From Microbacterium sp. LCT-H2 (GTDB taxonomy: Bacteria > Actinomycetota > Actinomycetes > Actinomycetales > Microbacteriaceae), in assembly GCF_001866135.1 (NCBI RefSeq), contig NZ_MODW01000001.1, positions 744,001-808,000 on the forward strand: a stretch of DNA of 64,000 nucleotides. The letters run 5' to 3'. The notes beneath the pieces were generated by a model. It did no database searches. It had not been told where the DNA came from and was given only the letters and a program-made list of their open reading frames with translations. Position numbers and translations under genes: made by a program. Each line of letters opens with the position of its first letter. The first letter of the stretch is position 1. Of this stretch, positions 24,583 through 31,145 are shown one piece after another.

Positions 24583-24747
24583 TCAGGAGGTCGCCGTCGA
24601 TGTCGTCTCGACGTCGATCGAGCCGAACGGAAACGGACTGAAGACGGCCCAGGAGTCGCCGGTGAACTGATCGATCGGGATCAACGCGAACCACACGTGC
24701 GAGACGACGACCGCGACCACGACGGACAGTCCGACTCCGCGCAGCAT
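24583..24747 (-). CDS. small single-helix membrane protein
   Basis: From the ATG at 24747 the product has 54 residues: one membrane helix (GVGLSVVVAVVVSHVWFALI) and an extracytoplasmic tail ending in a Thr/Ser/Glu-rich stretch. CTGGAG lies four bases upstream, and the stop of the preceding small gene is 14 bp before. A GTG at 24786 is an alternative that would overlap the upstream gene. I do not recognise the family. The tail GDSWAVFSPFPFGSIDVE suggests a small periplasmic module. Confidence 0.5.
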   Translation of the reverse strand: MLRGVGLSVVVAVVVSHVWFALIPIDQFTGDSWAVFSPFPFGSIDVETTSTATS

Positions 24748-24761
24748 CCACTCCAGCGTCC

Positions 24762-24917
24762 TCAGCGCCGCGCGCTCGCCGGCCACCTCATCACGCGACC
24801 GAGCGCGAGCAGCACCGTCATGAACACGGGGTAGAGGAACGCGGTGACCAGCCACCAGAGGAGGACGCGGCGGATCGCGGCGATGACCACGGCCCCGGGA
24901 AGTGCGGTGGATGCCAT
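24762..24917 (-). CDS. 51-residue membrane protein
   Basis: The ATG at 24917 opens a frame ending at TGA 24762-24764. The product has one long hydrophobic helix (VLLWWLVTAFLYPVFMTVLLAL) and Arg-rich ends (IRRV, RVMRW, ARR). No family is recognised. It and the next small membrane gene are 14 bp apart or overlap by 25 bp, depending on the downstream start. They probably form a two-gene unit of paired membrane peptides. Confidence 0.5.
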   Translation of the reverse strand: MASTALPGAVVIAAIRRVLLWWLVTAFLYPVFMTVLLALGRVMRWPASARR

Positions 24918-25027
24918 GTCCGGGGAGGCGGACGGGGCGAGCGTCGATGTGCGCGGCTCCTAGCGGGCGGTCGCGTTCATCCTGAGGGACGTGGGGGTGG
25001 GACGGAAAGCTCACAGGGTGACGACGC

Positions 25028-25573
25028 CTACGGCGTGAGCACTCTCGTCTTCGACTCGTCGTAGAGATAGCTCTTTCCGGATTCGATCTCGACCAGGGCG
25101 CCTCGCGTATCGCGGAACCACCACGCTCCCGCCGAGTCGCAGAACGTGAGCTCCACATACGGCGCGAGCTTCCGCGCGGGACCCTTTGCCCAGGTGAGCC
25201 AGCGCTCGAGCCCCCGCTCGGTGAGCCGGACCTCCATCGGGTTCCGCCCGCTCGGCGGAACCACTCGCGTCTTCGCCGCGTAAGAGCAGACGCTGCCGAG
25301 CTGTATGCCGAGCGTCACCTCGTACACCGGCGCGGACCCGAGGTTCTGAACCCGCAGTTCGACGTAGTTCTCACCATCCTCGTTCCGGCGGACCACGGTC
25401 CACGCCGAGACCATCTCAGCCTGCTGACGTTTCATCGCCGCTGACGCGCGATCCTCGCGGGCCCGCTCCAGCCTGTACGCGCGCCAAGCGGCCCAGCCCG
25501 CGAAGAATGCGGCCACTGACGCGAGCACCGTCATCATCGCCGCGAACGAGTCCGGATTCCAACCCCACTGCAT
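25028..25573 (-). CDS. membrane-anchored hypothetical protein
   Basis: The ATG at 25573 follows CGGAGGAG and gives 181 residues. One membrane helix at about 9-27 (FAAMMTVLASVAAFFAGWAAW) is followed by a basic helix (RAYRLERAREDRASAAMKR) and a cytoplasmic beta-rich domain of about 120 residues with YVELRVQNLGSAPVYEVTLG, which looks like an Ig-like or C2-like sandwich. The YVELRVQNLGSAPV phrase is a recurrent feature of small membrane-anchored actinobacterial proteins of unknown role. It lies in an accessory region with lower coding density. Confidence 0.6.
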   Translation of the reverse strand: MQWGWNPDSFAAMMTVLASVAAFFAGWAAWRAYRLERAREDRASAAMKRQQAEMVSAWTVVRRNEDGENYVELRVQNLGSAPVYEVTLGIQLGSVCSYAAKTRVVPPSGRNPMEVRLTERGLERWLTWAKGPARKLAPYVELTFCDSAGAWWFRDTRGALVEIESGKSYLYDESKTRVLTP

Positions 25574-25944
25574 GCTGAACACTCCTCCGATTTCGTAGCC
25601 GCCCGTTTCGAGGCTAGCGACGGTGCCGCGGACGGCTTGCATCGGAGCGATATCTCGCACGGGGTGGTGCTTTCAGCCGCATCGAGTGCGGCGGCGGGCC
25701 CTCCAACAACGGAGAGGACACCCGCCCGGAGCCCACCGCGCATATGGGTGGCATGACGACCACATGGTTCCGCTTCCACCACATCATCACCTTTCGCCCC
25801 GCATGCTGAGCTGCTGTTCGACATCGGCATCGGGCTTCTTGAACTCACGTCACCTTCCGGACGCACGCTGGAGAGCTGCATTCCACTCGGCCTCGACATC
25901 CTGAAGCTGCTCTGCGAGATCGCGAAGGAAGCTCTCCCCGGCTA
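25574..25944. other. gap without a convincing gene
   Basis: No well-supported gene is seen. On the minus strand a frame reads WRLIAGESFLRDLAEQLQDVEAEWN and stops at 25850-25852. That stretch looks like real coding sequence but has no start, and it is one frame off from the methyltransferase gene just upstream, so it may be a frameshifted tail or a separate relic. The rest (25574-25849) shows no clear signal. Confidence 0.4.
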
Positions 25945-26541
25945 TCAGCCGCCAGCGATGCCCTCGCCCCGTCGAGGCCGGACCGCCTGAACAACCACTC
26001 CCACGTCATGGAACGCCGCGTGCATGGCATCCGCATCGATACCCACCCCGATAAGCATGCTCGCGAACGGCGCCTCTCCCCGCGCCGTCGGTGCGGCGCC
26101 TCTCCCGGGCTCGAACCGCAGGCGGCCCGTCAGCTCGACCCGGGGATACCCGCGTTCGGTGAGATTCGCCACAGACTCGGCGCCGAGACGGGCGGGCAAG
26201 AGAACGACGGCCCGTTCGACACGACCGGCATCGACCTCACGCAGAAGCCGCCGGACGAAGTGGGACGCTTTCGCCCAGGGCGGGTTCATCCAGAGTCGCG
26301 ACGGAGAGACATCATCATTCGCTCCGTCCGTAGGCCCTAGCGTCGAGGCTGTCGGCGGATTGGCCCACGAGGCGACCGAGAGCGCATCATCCTCGGCCGT
26401 CAGATGCCACCGAGCGGGAACGCTCCGCCCCGGTTCGGCCGCCACGTCTCCGTCGATCTGCCCCAGTACCGACTCCACGCGGCGGATGAGCCACGCTGGT
26501 GTGAGCCACTCATCCGTCGCTGACGTGCGGATGGTCTCCAA
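25945..26541 (-). CDS. phage-type DNA N6-adenine methyltransferase, 5'-truncated
   Basis: The domain has DEWLTPAWLIRRVESVLG at the N-terminus, LWMNPPWAK as the catalytic NPPW motif, VVLLPAR, GRLRFEPG and APFASMLIGVG, matching Dam-type methyltransferases of phages and integrative elements. The only start is a weak TTG at 26541, but the open frame continues upstream to about 26670 and still reads like coding sequence (LDGNLTVTEASRRARRD). There it stops at a junction with a gene relic on the other strand. So the original N-terminal part, probably a ParB-like or helical region, is missing. It is probably a mobile-element remnant and may be inactive. Confidence 0.65.
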   Translation of the reverse strand: METIRTSATDEWLTPAWLIRRVESVLGQIDGDVAAEPGRSVPARWHLTAEDDALSVASWANPPTASTLGPTDGANDDVSPSRLWMNPPWAKASHFVRRLLREVDAGRVERAVVLLPARLGAESVANLTERGYPRVELTGRLRFEPGRGAAPTARGEAPFASMLIGVGIDADAMHAAFHDVGVVVQAVRPRRGEGIAGG

Positions 26542-26660
26542 TCGTGCTGCCGTTACGCCCGCACGGTCACGTCGGGCGCGCCGGCTGGCTTCCGTGACGG
26601 TCAGGTTCCCATCGAGAACCTCGCGGGTGAGCTCGGCATCGGCGAGGAAGGTCCGCGCCG

Positions 26661-26756
26661 CACGACGACGCGGACTTCATCATCATGGAAGACCCCGAGG
26701 GCAACCGCTTCTGCATCGTGGACCGACCTGACTGGCGCGGGTGGAGTGCCGGGTGA
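26661..26756 (+). pseudogene. C-terminal relic of a VOC/glyoxalase-family gene
   Basis: Thirty-one codons read HDDADFIIMEDPEGNRFC and on to WRGWSAG before TGA. The ADF-x-x-MEDPEGNRFCIVD pattern is the typical C-terminal end of glyoxalase-like proteins, and the Glu in MEDPEG is part of it. Nothing upstream on this strand continues the domain; instead the leftward methyltransferase frame begins. The gene appears to have been cut by an insertion or deletion at about 26640-26670. Confidence 0.65.
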
Positions 26757-26783
26757 GTCCGGGGCGCTCGCGTGGGATCCCGG

Positions 26784-27030
26784 GGGTGCGGATGCGGGTG
26801 CGGAGTGCGGAACGCTCCGGGGTGGGCGGTGGGAGGGACGTTTCTGCACCCGCACCGGGGCAGAGTGGCGCGCACGCCGTTGGCGAGCTCGAAAACGCTC
26901 CGGGGTGGGCGAGGCCAGGGACGTTTCTGCACCCGCACCGGGGTCCGGGGTGCGACCCAGGCACGGAAGCGCAGAAACGTGCCAGAGCCGCGCCAGCGTG
27001 AGGAGCGGTTCTGCACCTGCACCCGGCGCC
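26784..27030. repeat. degenerate repeat array, first block (three or four units)
   Basis: Units of about 57-80 bp each hold GAACGCTCCGGGGTGGGC-type and CGTTTCTGCACCCGCACC-type segments that pair with each other. Clear copies end near 26860, 26941 and 27025, and an inverted GCAGAAACGT lies at 26971-26980. The first two copies share more than 40 of 57 bases. No spacers of uniform length are seen, so it is not a CRISPR array. No gene is coded in this stretch. Confidence 0.65.
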
Positions 27031-27070
27031 AGGGCGAGGCATTCGGCGCGCGGTCTCTGGAAGCGCAGGA

Positions 27071-27235
27071 TCAGGGAGTATCCGGCGCGGTGGTGCGTTC
27101 CGCGGCGAGGGCGCGGCGATGCGCCGTCAGTGCCGCCCGGACCGCCGAGTAGATGATCAACCACAGGAGCAGCAGCGCGAGGAGCGGGACGACCACGTAG
27201 ACGAGCAGGAAGTAGACGGAGGCACCGGCGAACAT
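27071..27235 (-). CDS. 54-residue single-helix membrane protein
   Basis: The ATG at 27235 follows CTGGAG and the frame ends at TGA 27071-27073. The product has one long hydrophobic stretch (ASVYFLLVYVVVPLLALLLL onward to about 30), then a basic cytoplasmic tail (HRRALAAER). This size and layout is typical of tiny actinobacterial membrane proteins of unknown function. It is flanked on both sides by the repeat array, with the units ending about 40-65 bp away. Confidence 0.55.
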   Translation of the reverse strand: MFAGASVYFLLVYVVVPLLALLLLWLIIYSAVRAALTAHRRALAAERTTAPDTP

Positions 27236-27300
27236 CGCTCCAGCGTAGGGGCGCTCGTACTCGCCGGGAAGGTCCTGACACGGTTCGGACCGCCGCCTCC

Positions 27301-27518
27301 CGAACAGAATGCGAGAACGCCCCGGAACCGGCGACGGGGGTGCGGTTCTGCACTATCACTCGAGGGGCAGGGGCAGCTCCGGCGGTGGGGAGTGCGAAAA
27401 CGGGCGGGAGTCCGCGCGGTGAGGCGCGGTTCTGCACTCGCACGAGCGGGCCTGAGATGTGGAGTGCGAAAAGGGACCGGGAACCGCGGAAAGAGGGACG
27501 AATCTGCACCCGCACCGG
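27301..27518. repeat. degenerate repeat array, second block (three units)
   Basis: Three units of about 60 bp each begin with GAGTGCGAAAACG or a variant (GAATGCGAGAACG at 27307) and end in GTTCTGCACTCGCAC or a variant (ends near 27357, 27442 and 27518). Within a unit the two ends can pair. They belong to the same family as the block at 26784-27030, separated from it by the small membrane gene. Confidence 0.65.
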
Positions 27519-27553
27519 CGCCATGCGACGGCAGGCGGGGTGGGGCGACGGGG

Positions 27554-28276
27554 CTAGGAGCGGGGGAGGCGGGAGCGGGCGGCGCGGACGAGGGCGGCGT
27601 TGCTCGGAGCGGCGGCGCCGTCCGGCAGGAGGAGCGTGTCCTCCAGGCCGATGCGCGTGTCGAGTCCGCGCTCTGCGGCCAGATCGAGGGCGGGCCAGGC
27701 CGACAGGTCCTCCCCGTGCAGGAGGATCGGCAGGTCGGGCTCTTCGCGCGCCACGTGGGCGATCAGCCCCTCGGCGTGCGGACGAACGATGTCGGCGGCC
27801 TCCGCCGGAAGCTCCACGAGCACGCGCAGGCACGCGCCGCGGACTGGGGAGACCCGCCACGCCTCGAGCCCCGCCGCGTCCCAGATGCCCGCTTCCACGC
27901 CGATCCCCCGTCGATGCAGCGCCGCGGCAACCTCGTCCGCTCCGGCCTCGTGCCAGTTCACGGAGGCGTAGTCGGGGAGTTCCGTCCAGCCCTCGATGGC
28001 CTCGATCCGGCGAGCCACATCGGGCTCGGCCCATGCTCCGGTCGTCACGCCCACGGGCACGCCCGGCGCCGCGGCCCGGACGGCACCCAGCCAGCGCTGC
28101 ACGTCTTCGGGGGCGAGGGAATCGCGGCCGCCGCCATCCTTCGGGTGCACATGGATCTCGGTCGCGCCGGCGTCGACGGCCGCCGCGGCATCCTGGGCCA
28201 CCACCGTCTCGTCGGCGCTCAGCCATGGATGCTCCGCGACGTCCCTGGCACCGTTCACGCAGGCCTGCAGGATCAT
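27554..28276 (-). CDS. BKACE-family beta-keto acid cleavage enzyme
   Basis: This 240-residue protein begins MILQACVNGARD and has EIHVHPKDGG, where HVH gives two metal ligands, followed by GVTTGAW, SVNWHEAG, and GLEDTLLLPDG with the third acidic ligand. These are the marks of the beta-keto acid cleavage enzymes (former DUF849), which condense a beta-keto acid with acetyl-CoA. It is about 30 residues shorter than the classical 3-keto-5-aminohexanoate enzyme, so the substrate is probably different. The start lies 7 bp after the stop of the DUF2188 gene. Confidence 0.75.
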   Translation of the reverse strand: MILQACVNGARDVAEHPWLSADETVVAQDAAAAVDAGATEIHVHPKDGGGRDSLAPEDVQRWLGAVRAAAPGVPVGVTTGAWAEPDVARRIEAIEGWTELPDYASVNWHEAGADEVAAALHRRGIGVEAGIWDAAGLEAWRVSPVRGACLRVLVELPAEAADIVRPHAEGLIAHVAREEPDLPILLHGEDLSAWPALDLAAERGLDTRIGLEDTLLLPDGAAAPSNAALVRAARSRLPRS

Positions 28277-28283
28277 CCGCGAC

Positions 28284-28511
28284 TCACCAGATGAGGTCGC
28301 GCGGGTGCGCCTCGTTCGGGGCCACGTCGTCGGACGGCCCCTCTTCCGTGCGCACGAAATGCTGCACCTGACGCGCCGTCGCCGCGCCACGGCCGACCTT
28401 CACCGCCTCCTCCATCGACTCGAAGCTGCTGCCCAGCGTGTGCGACTCGCCCTGGATCCGGTTGAACCAGATGCCGTTGCGCGAGAAGGTCTCGATGTCT
28501 CCTGCGGCCAT
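28284..28511 (-). CDS. DUF2188-like small protein
   Basis: The 75-residue protein has an N-terminal beta pair (IETFSRNGIWFNRI), a helix SSFESMEEAVKVGRGAATAR and a strand QHFVRTEEG, the usual DUF2188 layout (helix with G-R-x-x-A followed by a His and a charged strand). The function is unknown. It is immediately upstream of the BKACE gene, separated by 7 bp, so the two are co-transcribed. GGCAGGG precedes the ATG. Confidence 0.6.
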   Translation of the reverse strand: MAAGDIETFSRNGIWFNRIQGESHTLGSSFESMEEAVKVGRGAATARQVQHFVRTEEGPSDDVAPNEAHPRDLIW

Positions 28512-28606
28512 ACCCTGCCTTTCGTCTCCTCCTTTCTACGGGAGGCACCCGACGACCAAGACCCCCTTGACATGCCGTGTCCCGCCACGCGGCGGCGCCG
28601 ATCTAC

Positions 28607-28757
28607 CCCCTTGCGTGCAGCCCGGCCCGTTGCGGACGAGCGCAGAGGGCCGGGTCGACCGCAAGGGGCCGGGTCGGCTGCAGGAGGCGCGCCGTTCGTT
28701 GACCCACCCCCTTCCGCGCATCCCGGCCCGTTGCGGACGAGCGCAAGGGGGTGGGTC
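28607..28757. repeat. two palindromic units 102 bp apart (family E)
   Basis: A 24-bp identical core (CCCGGCCCGTTGCGGACGAG and the next four bases) occurs at 28621-28644 and 28723-28746. Each copy is flanked by pairing arms: CCCCTTGCG/CGCAAGGGG around copy 1 and GACCCACCCCCTT/AAGGGGGTGGGTC around copy 2. They fill the gap downstream of the VOC gene and upstream of the DUF2188 gene, both leftward. The second arm ends 15 bp from the VOC stop. Confidence 0.7.
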
Positions 28758-28772
28758 GAGCTTCCGACGGGA

Positions 28773-29213
28773 TCAGGCGACGTCGAGGACCCAGGTCACG
28801 CCGAAGCGGTCGGTGAGCATGCCGAAACCGGCGGACCACGCGGAGGCGGCCAGAGGCTCGATCACGGTCGCACCCTCGGCGAGGACGTCCCAGACGGGGT
28901 GCAGCTCATCCAGGGAGTCCGCCCGCAGCGACTGGAAGAAGGAGCGGTCCGTGATCGTCATCCCGTTCTCGCGACGGGTGGTGCCGGCAGTCGCGGCGGC
29001 GTCGTCCGCGCCCGGGATGTCGTACGCCATCAGCCGCACGGGTCCGTCGAGCTGCCCGAACACGAGCGTGTCGAACCCGGGGACCCCGTCCGGCATCCCG
29101 AACTGCCCGTAGGTCGCCGCGGTCACCTCGCCGCCGAAGACCGAGCGGTAGAAGTCGAGTGCCTGTCGAGCCGTGCCGCGGAAGTTGAGGTGGGTGGTGG
29201 TCGTGAGAGTCAT
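28773..29213 (-). CDS. VOC-family protein (PhnB-like)
   Basis: This 146-residue protein has the paired beta-alpha-beta-beta-beta modules of the VOC fold: HLNFRGTARQALDFYRSVFGG, LMAYDIPG, then ITDRSFFQSLRAD and VWDVLAEGATVIEPLAASAWSAGFGMLTDRFGVTW in separate strands and helices. PhnB-like VOC proteins of this size (DUF3828/YqjC-like, not PhnB of phosphonate use) usually bind no catalytic metal, and their role is unclear. It is divergent from the WYL regulator gene, 99 bp away, and may be its target. Confidence 0.85.
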   Translation of the reverse strand: MTLTTTTHLNFRGTARQALDFYRSVFGGEVTAATYGQFGMPDGVPGFDTLVFGQLDGPVRLMAYDIPGADDAAATAGTTRRENGMTITDRSFFQSLRADSLDELHPVWDVLAEGATVIEPLAASAWSAGFGMLTDRFGVTWVLDVA

Positions 29214-29312
29214 GGTGTCCTCCGTGTCCCGGTCCGCCGATCGGACCGTGTGACCCCACCCTCACAGCAGTAGAGGTCGGCTTTTGTCCTCTTTCCGTCG
29301 CAGAATGGAGCC

Positions 29313-30257
29313 ATGACCGGAAGCTCGTCGCGCATGCTCGCGCTGCTGTCCCTGCTGCAGGCGACGCGCGACTGGCCGGGCGGGGAACTCGCCGACCGTC
29401 TCGGCGTCACGCCGCGCACGGTGCGCCGCGATGTCGATCGACTGCGCGCGCTCGGCTACCGCATCGGCTCGAGCAAGGGCCCGTACGGCGGCTACCGCCT
29501 CGAAGCAGGGTCGGATATGCCGCCGCTCCTGTTCGACGACGCGCAGGCCGTGGCGATCGCCGTGGCCCTGCAGAGCGCGACCGGGGTCGAGGTCACCGAG
29601 GCCGCCCAGCGCGCGCTCGCGACCGTCCGTCAGGTCATGCCCTCACGCCTGCGCCACCGCATCGACGGGATCCGCTTCACCGGAGCGCCTGCCGAGGTCC
29701 GCGCCGACCCGGCCGTGCTGGAGGCGGCGAGCGCGGCGGTACGCGACCGGAAGGTGCTCCGCTTCGACTACGGCTCCGAGCGGGACCGCCCGCCACGGCG
29801 CACCGAGCCCCATGCCGTCGTGGCGCGCGAGGGCCGGTGGTATCTGCTGGCCTGGGACCTCGACGCGGCCGACTGGCGCACGTATCGCCTCGATCGACTG
29901 CGGCCGCGGACACCGACCGGCCCCTCCTTCACGCCGCGACCTCTGCCCGCCGCGGATGCGCAGACCTTCCTCGCCGCCCGCGCCAAGGGCTCGACGACCG
30001 AGGACCGCTGGCCGTGCACGGGTGTGGTGGACATCGCCCTGCCCGCGCGGGACGTGGCGCCGTGGGTCGGAGACGGAGCCGTGGTGCCGCTGTCGGACGA
30101 CTCGTGCCGCGTCACGGTCGGCTCCTGGTCGTGGACGGGTGTGCTCGCCGCGGTGACCCGGTTCGACGCACCGTTCACGGTGGTCGGGCCCGAGGCGCTG
30201 CGCGAGGCGGCGGGGATGCTGGCGCAGCGGTTCGCGGCAGCGCACTCCTCCTCCTGA
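29313..30257 (+). CDS. HTH and WYL-domain transcriptional regulator (YafY-type)
   Basis: The 314-residue protein has an N-terminal HTH (about 5-60: LSLLQATRDWPGGELADRLGVTPRTVRRDVDRLRALGY as helices and a wing loop with GYRLEAG) and a C-terminal WYL domain (about 140-220) with VVAREGRWYLLAWDLD and RTYRLDRL. WYL domains bind nucleic acid ends or ssDNA and act as ligand sensors. It is divergent from a VOC gene, the usual pairing of YafY-type regulators with their target. The ATG is preceded by AGAATGGAGCC. Confidence 0.85.
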   Translation: MTGSSSRMLALLSLLQATRDWPGGELADRLGVTPRTVRRDVDRLRALGYRIGSSKGPYGGYRLEAGSDMPPLLFDDAQAVAIAVALQSATGVEVTEAAQRALATVRQVMPSRLRHRIDGIRFTGAPAEVRADPAVLEAASAAVRDRKVLRFDYGSERDRPPRRTEPHAVVAREGRWYLLAWDLDAADWRTYRLDRLRPRTPTGPSFTPRPLPAADAQTFLAARAKGSTTEDRWPCTGVVDIALPARDVAPWVGDGAVVPLSDDSCRVTVGSWSWTGVLAAVTRFDAPFTVVGPEALREAAGMLAQRFAAAHSSS

Positions 30258-30355
30258 CGCCGCCCTGCGGGGGAGTTATCCAGAGCCTTCGGGGAGCTCC
30301 GTCCGTGCAGCCTCGCAATGTCGCCGAGCGATGGTTCACTGGACCCACGAATCCG

Positions 30356-30376
30356 AGAACTAGTAGTTCTACTACT
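30356..30376 (+). promoter_or_regulatory. two overlapping palindromes upstream of the antitoxin gene
   Basis: AGAACTAGTAGTTCT (30356-30370) is a perfect 7-1-7 inverted repeat, and AGTAGTTCTACTACT (30362-30376) is a perfect 6-3-6 repeat overlapping it by nine bases. They are 29 bp upstream of the antitoxin start and AT-rich for this genome. This fits a VapB-type operator over the promoter. Confidence 0.65.
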
Positions 30377-30404
30377 TTGGACCTACCCTGAGGAGATGGG
30401 CACC

Positions 30405-30659
30405 GTGTCGAAGACCGAACTGAATCAGCAAACCGCGCGGGTTCTGGCGCGTGTCACCGCCGGCGAGCACCTGACGGTGACAGACCGCGGGCGCCCGATC
30501 GCCGAGCTGTCGCCGCCCGCCGAGACAGCCTGGACGCGCATGATCGCCAACGGGCGGGTGACGCTGCCCCGCGCCAGCGGTCCGCTCCGCCACGCCCCCG
30601 TGCCGGACTCGCTGTCCGTGACGGAGATCCTCGGCGAGCTTCGAGCCGACCGGTCGTGA
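30405..30659 (+). CDS. VapB-type (Phd/YefM) antitoxin
   Basis: From the GTG at 30405 the product has 84 residues. The N-terminal half matches the Phd/YefM fold: SKTELNQQTARVLARVTAGEHLTVTDRGRPIAELSP, split between helix and strands. The C-terminal half is flexible and ends LGELRADRS, the region that wraps the toxin. The GTG is chosen because AGGAG lies nine bases before it; an ATG at 30396 directly abuts AGGAG. It overlaps the toxin by four bases. Confidence 0.8.
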   Translation: MSKTELNQQTARVLARVTAGEHLTVTDRGRPIAELSPPAETAWTRMIANGRVTLPRASGPLRHAPVPDSLSVTEILGELRADRS

Positions 30660-31036
30660 TCTACCTCGACACCTCAGCGGCCGCGAAGGCACTCATCGAG
30701 GAAGAGGGGTCGGAAGCGGTCGTCCGCGCCTTCGCGAACGGCAGCGAGTTCGTCTCCTCGCGCCTGCTCGCCGTCGAGCTGCACGCGATCGCCGACCGCC
30801 GTTCCCTCGACCGCGAAGCCGTCGTCGACCTCCTCGACCGCGTCGCGCTCGTCTCCCTCGACGACGAGACGCTGACCGGGGCCATCCGGGCAGGCTCAGG
30901 GCTCCGCACTCTGGACGCTCTCCACCTCGCCGCCGCGCTCGAACTCGGCGACGTGGTCACTGCGCTCCTCACCTTCGACCGCGAGCTGGCCGCTGCCGCA
31001 CGCGCGCAGGGCCTGACCATCGCCGAGCTGCCATGA
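30656..31036 (+). CDS. VapC-type PIN-domain toxin
   Basis: The 126-residue PIN-domain protein begins MIYLDTSAAAK and keeps the acidic site: Asp5, Glu in AVELHAI (near 41), Asp in TLDALHLAAA (near 87) and Asp in LTFDRELAAAA (near 105). It should be a Mg2+-dependent RNase, probably cutting tRNA or rRNA, held inactive by the adjacent antitoxin. The GTG start overlaps the antitoxin stop (GTGA), so the two are translated together. Confidence 0.85.
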   Translation: MIYLDTSAAAKALIEEEGSEAVVRAFANGSEFVSSRLLAVELHAIADRRSLDREAVVDLLDRVALVSLDDETLTGAIRAGSGLRTLDALHLAAALELGDVVTALLTFDRELAAAARAQGLTIAELP

Positions 31037-31103
31037 CGCCGCCGCCTCCCCGCCCCGACAACGTCCGACGGCACGCACGAGAGAACGGCCCCGACCGCGC
31101 CGG

Positions 31104-31109
31104 TAGACT
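31104..31109 (+). promoter_or_regulatory. -10 hexamer TAGACT of the purL promoter
   Basis: TAGACT lies 36 bp upstream of the purL start codon and has a ribosome binding site between it and the start, so this transcript has a leader, unlike many other genes here. Confidence 0.45.
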
Positions 31110-31145
31110 GAAGACGCCCCGCCGGCCCCTTCCTTTGGAGTGCGC

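Noticed and set aside
25534..25899. Leftward frame of 121 codons overlapping the membrane-anchored hypothetical gene
   Set aside because: Composition is Ser/Arg/Pro-rich without pattern, no ribosome binding site, and it overlaps a better-supported gene.
26784..27518. CRISPR array
   Set aside because: Units vary in sequence and length, spacers are not unique uniform segments, and no cas gene is near.
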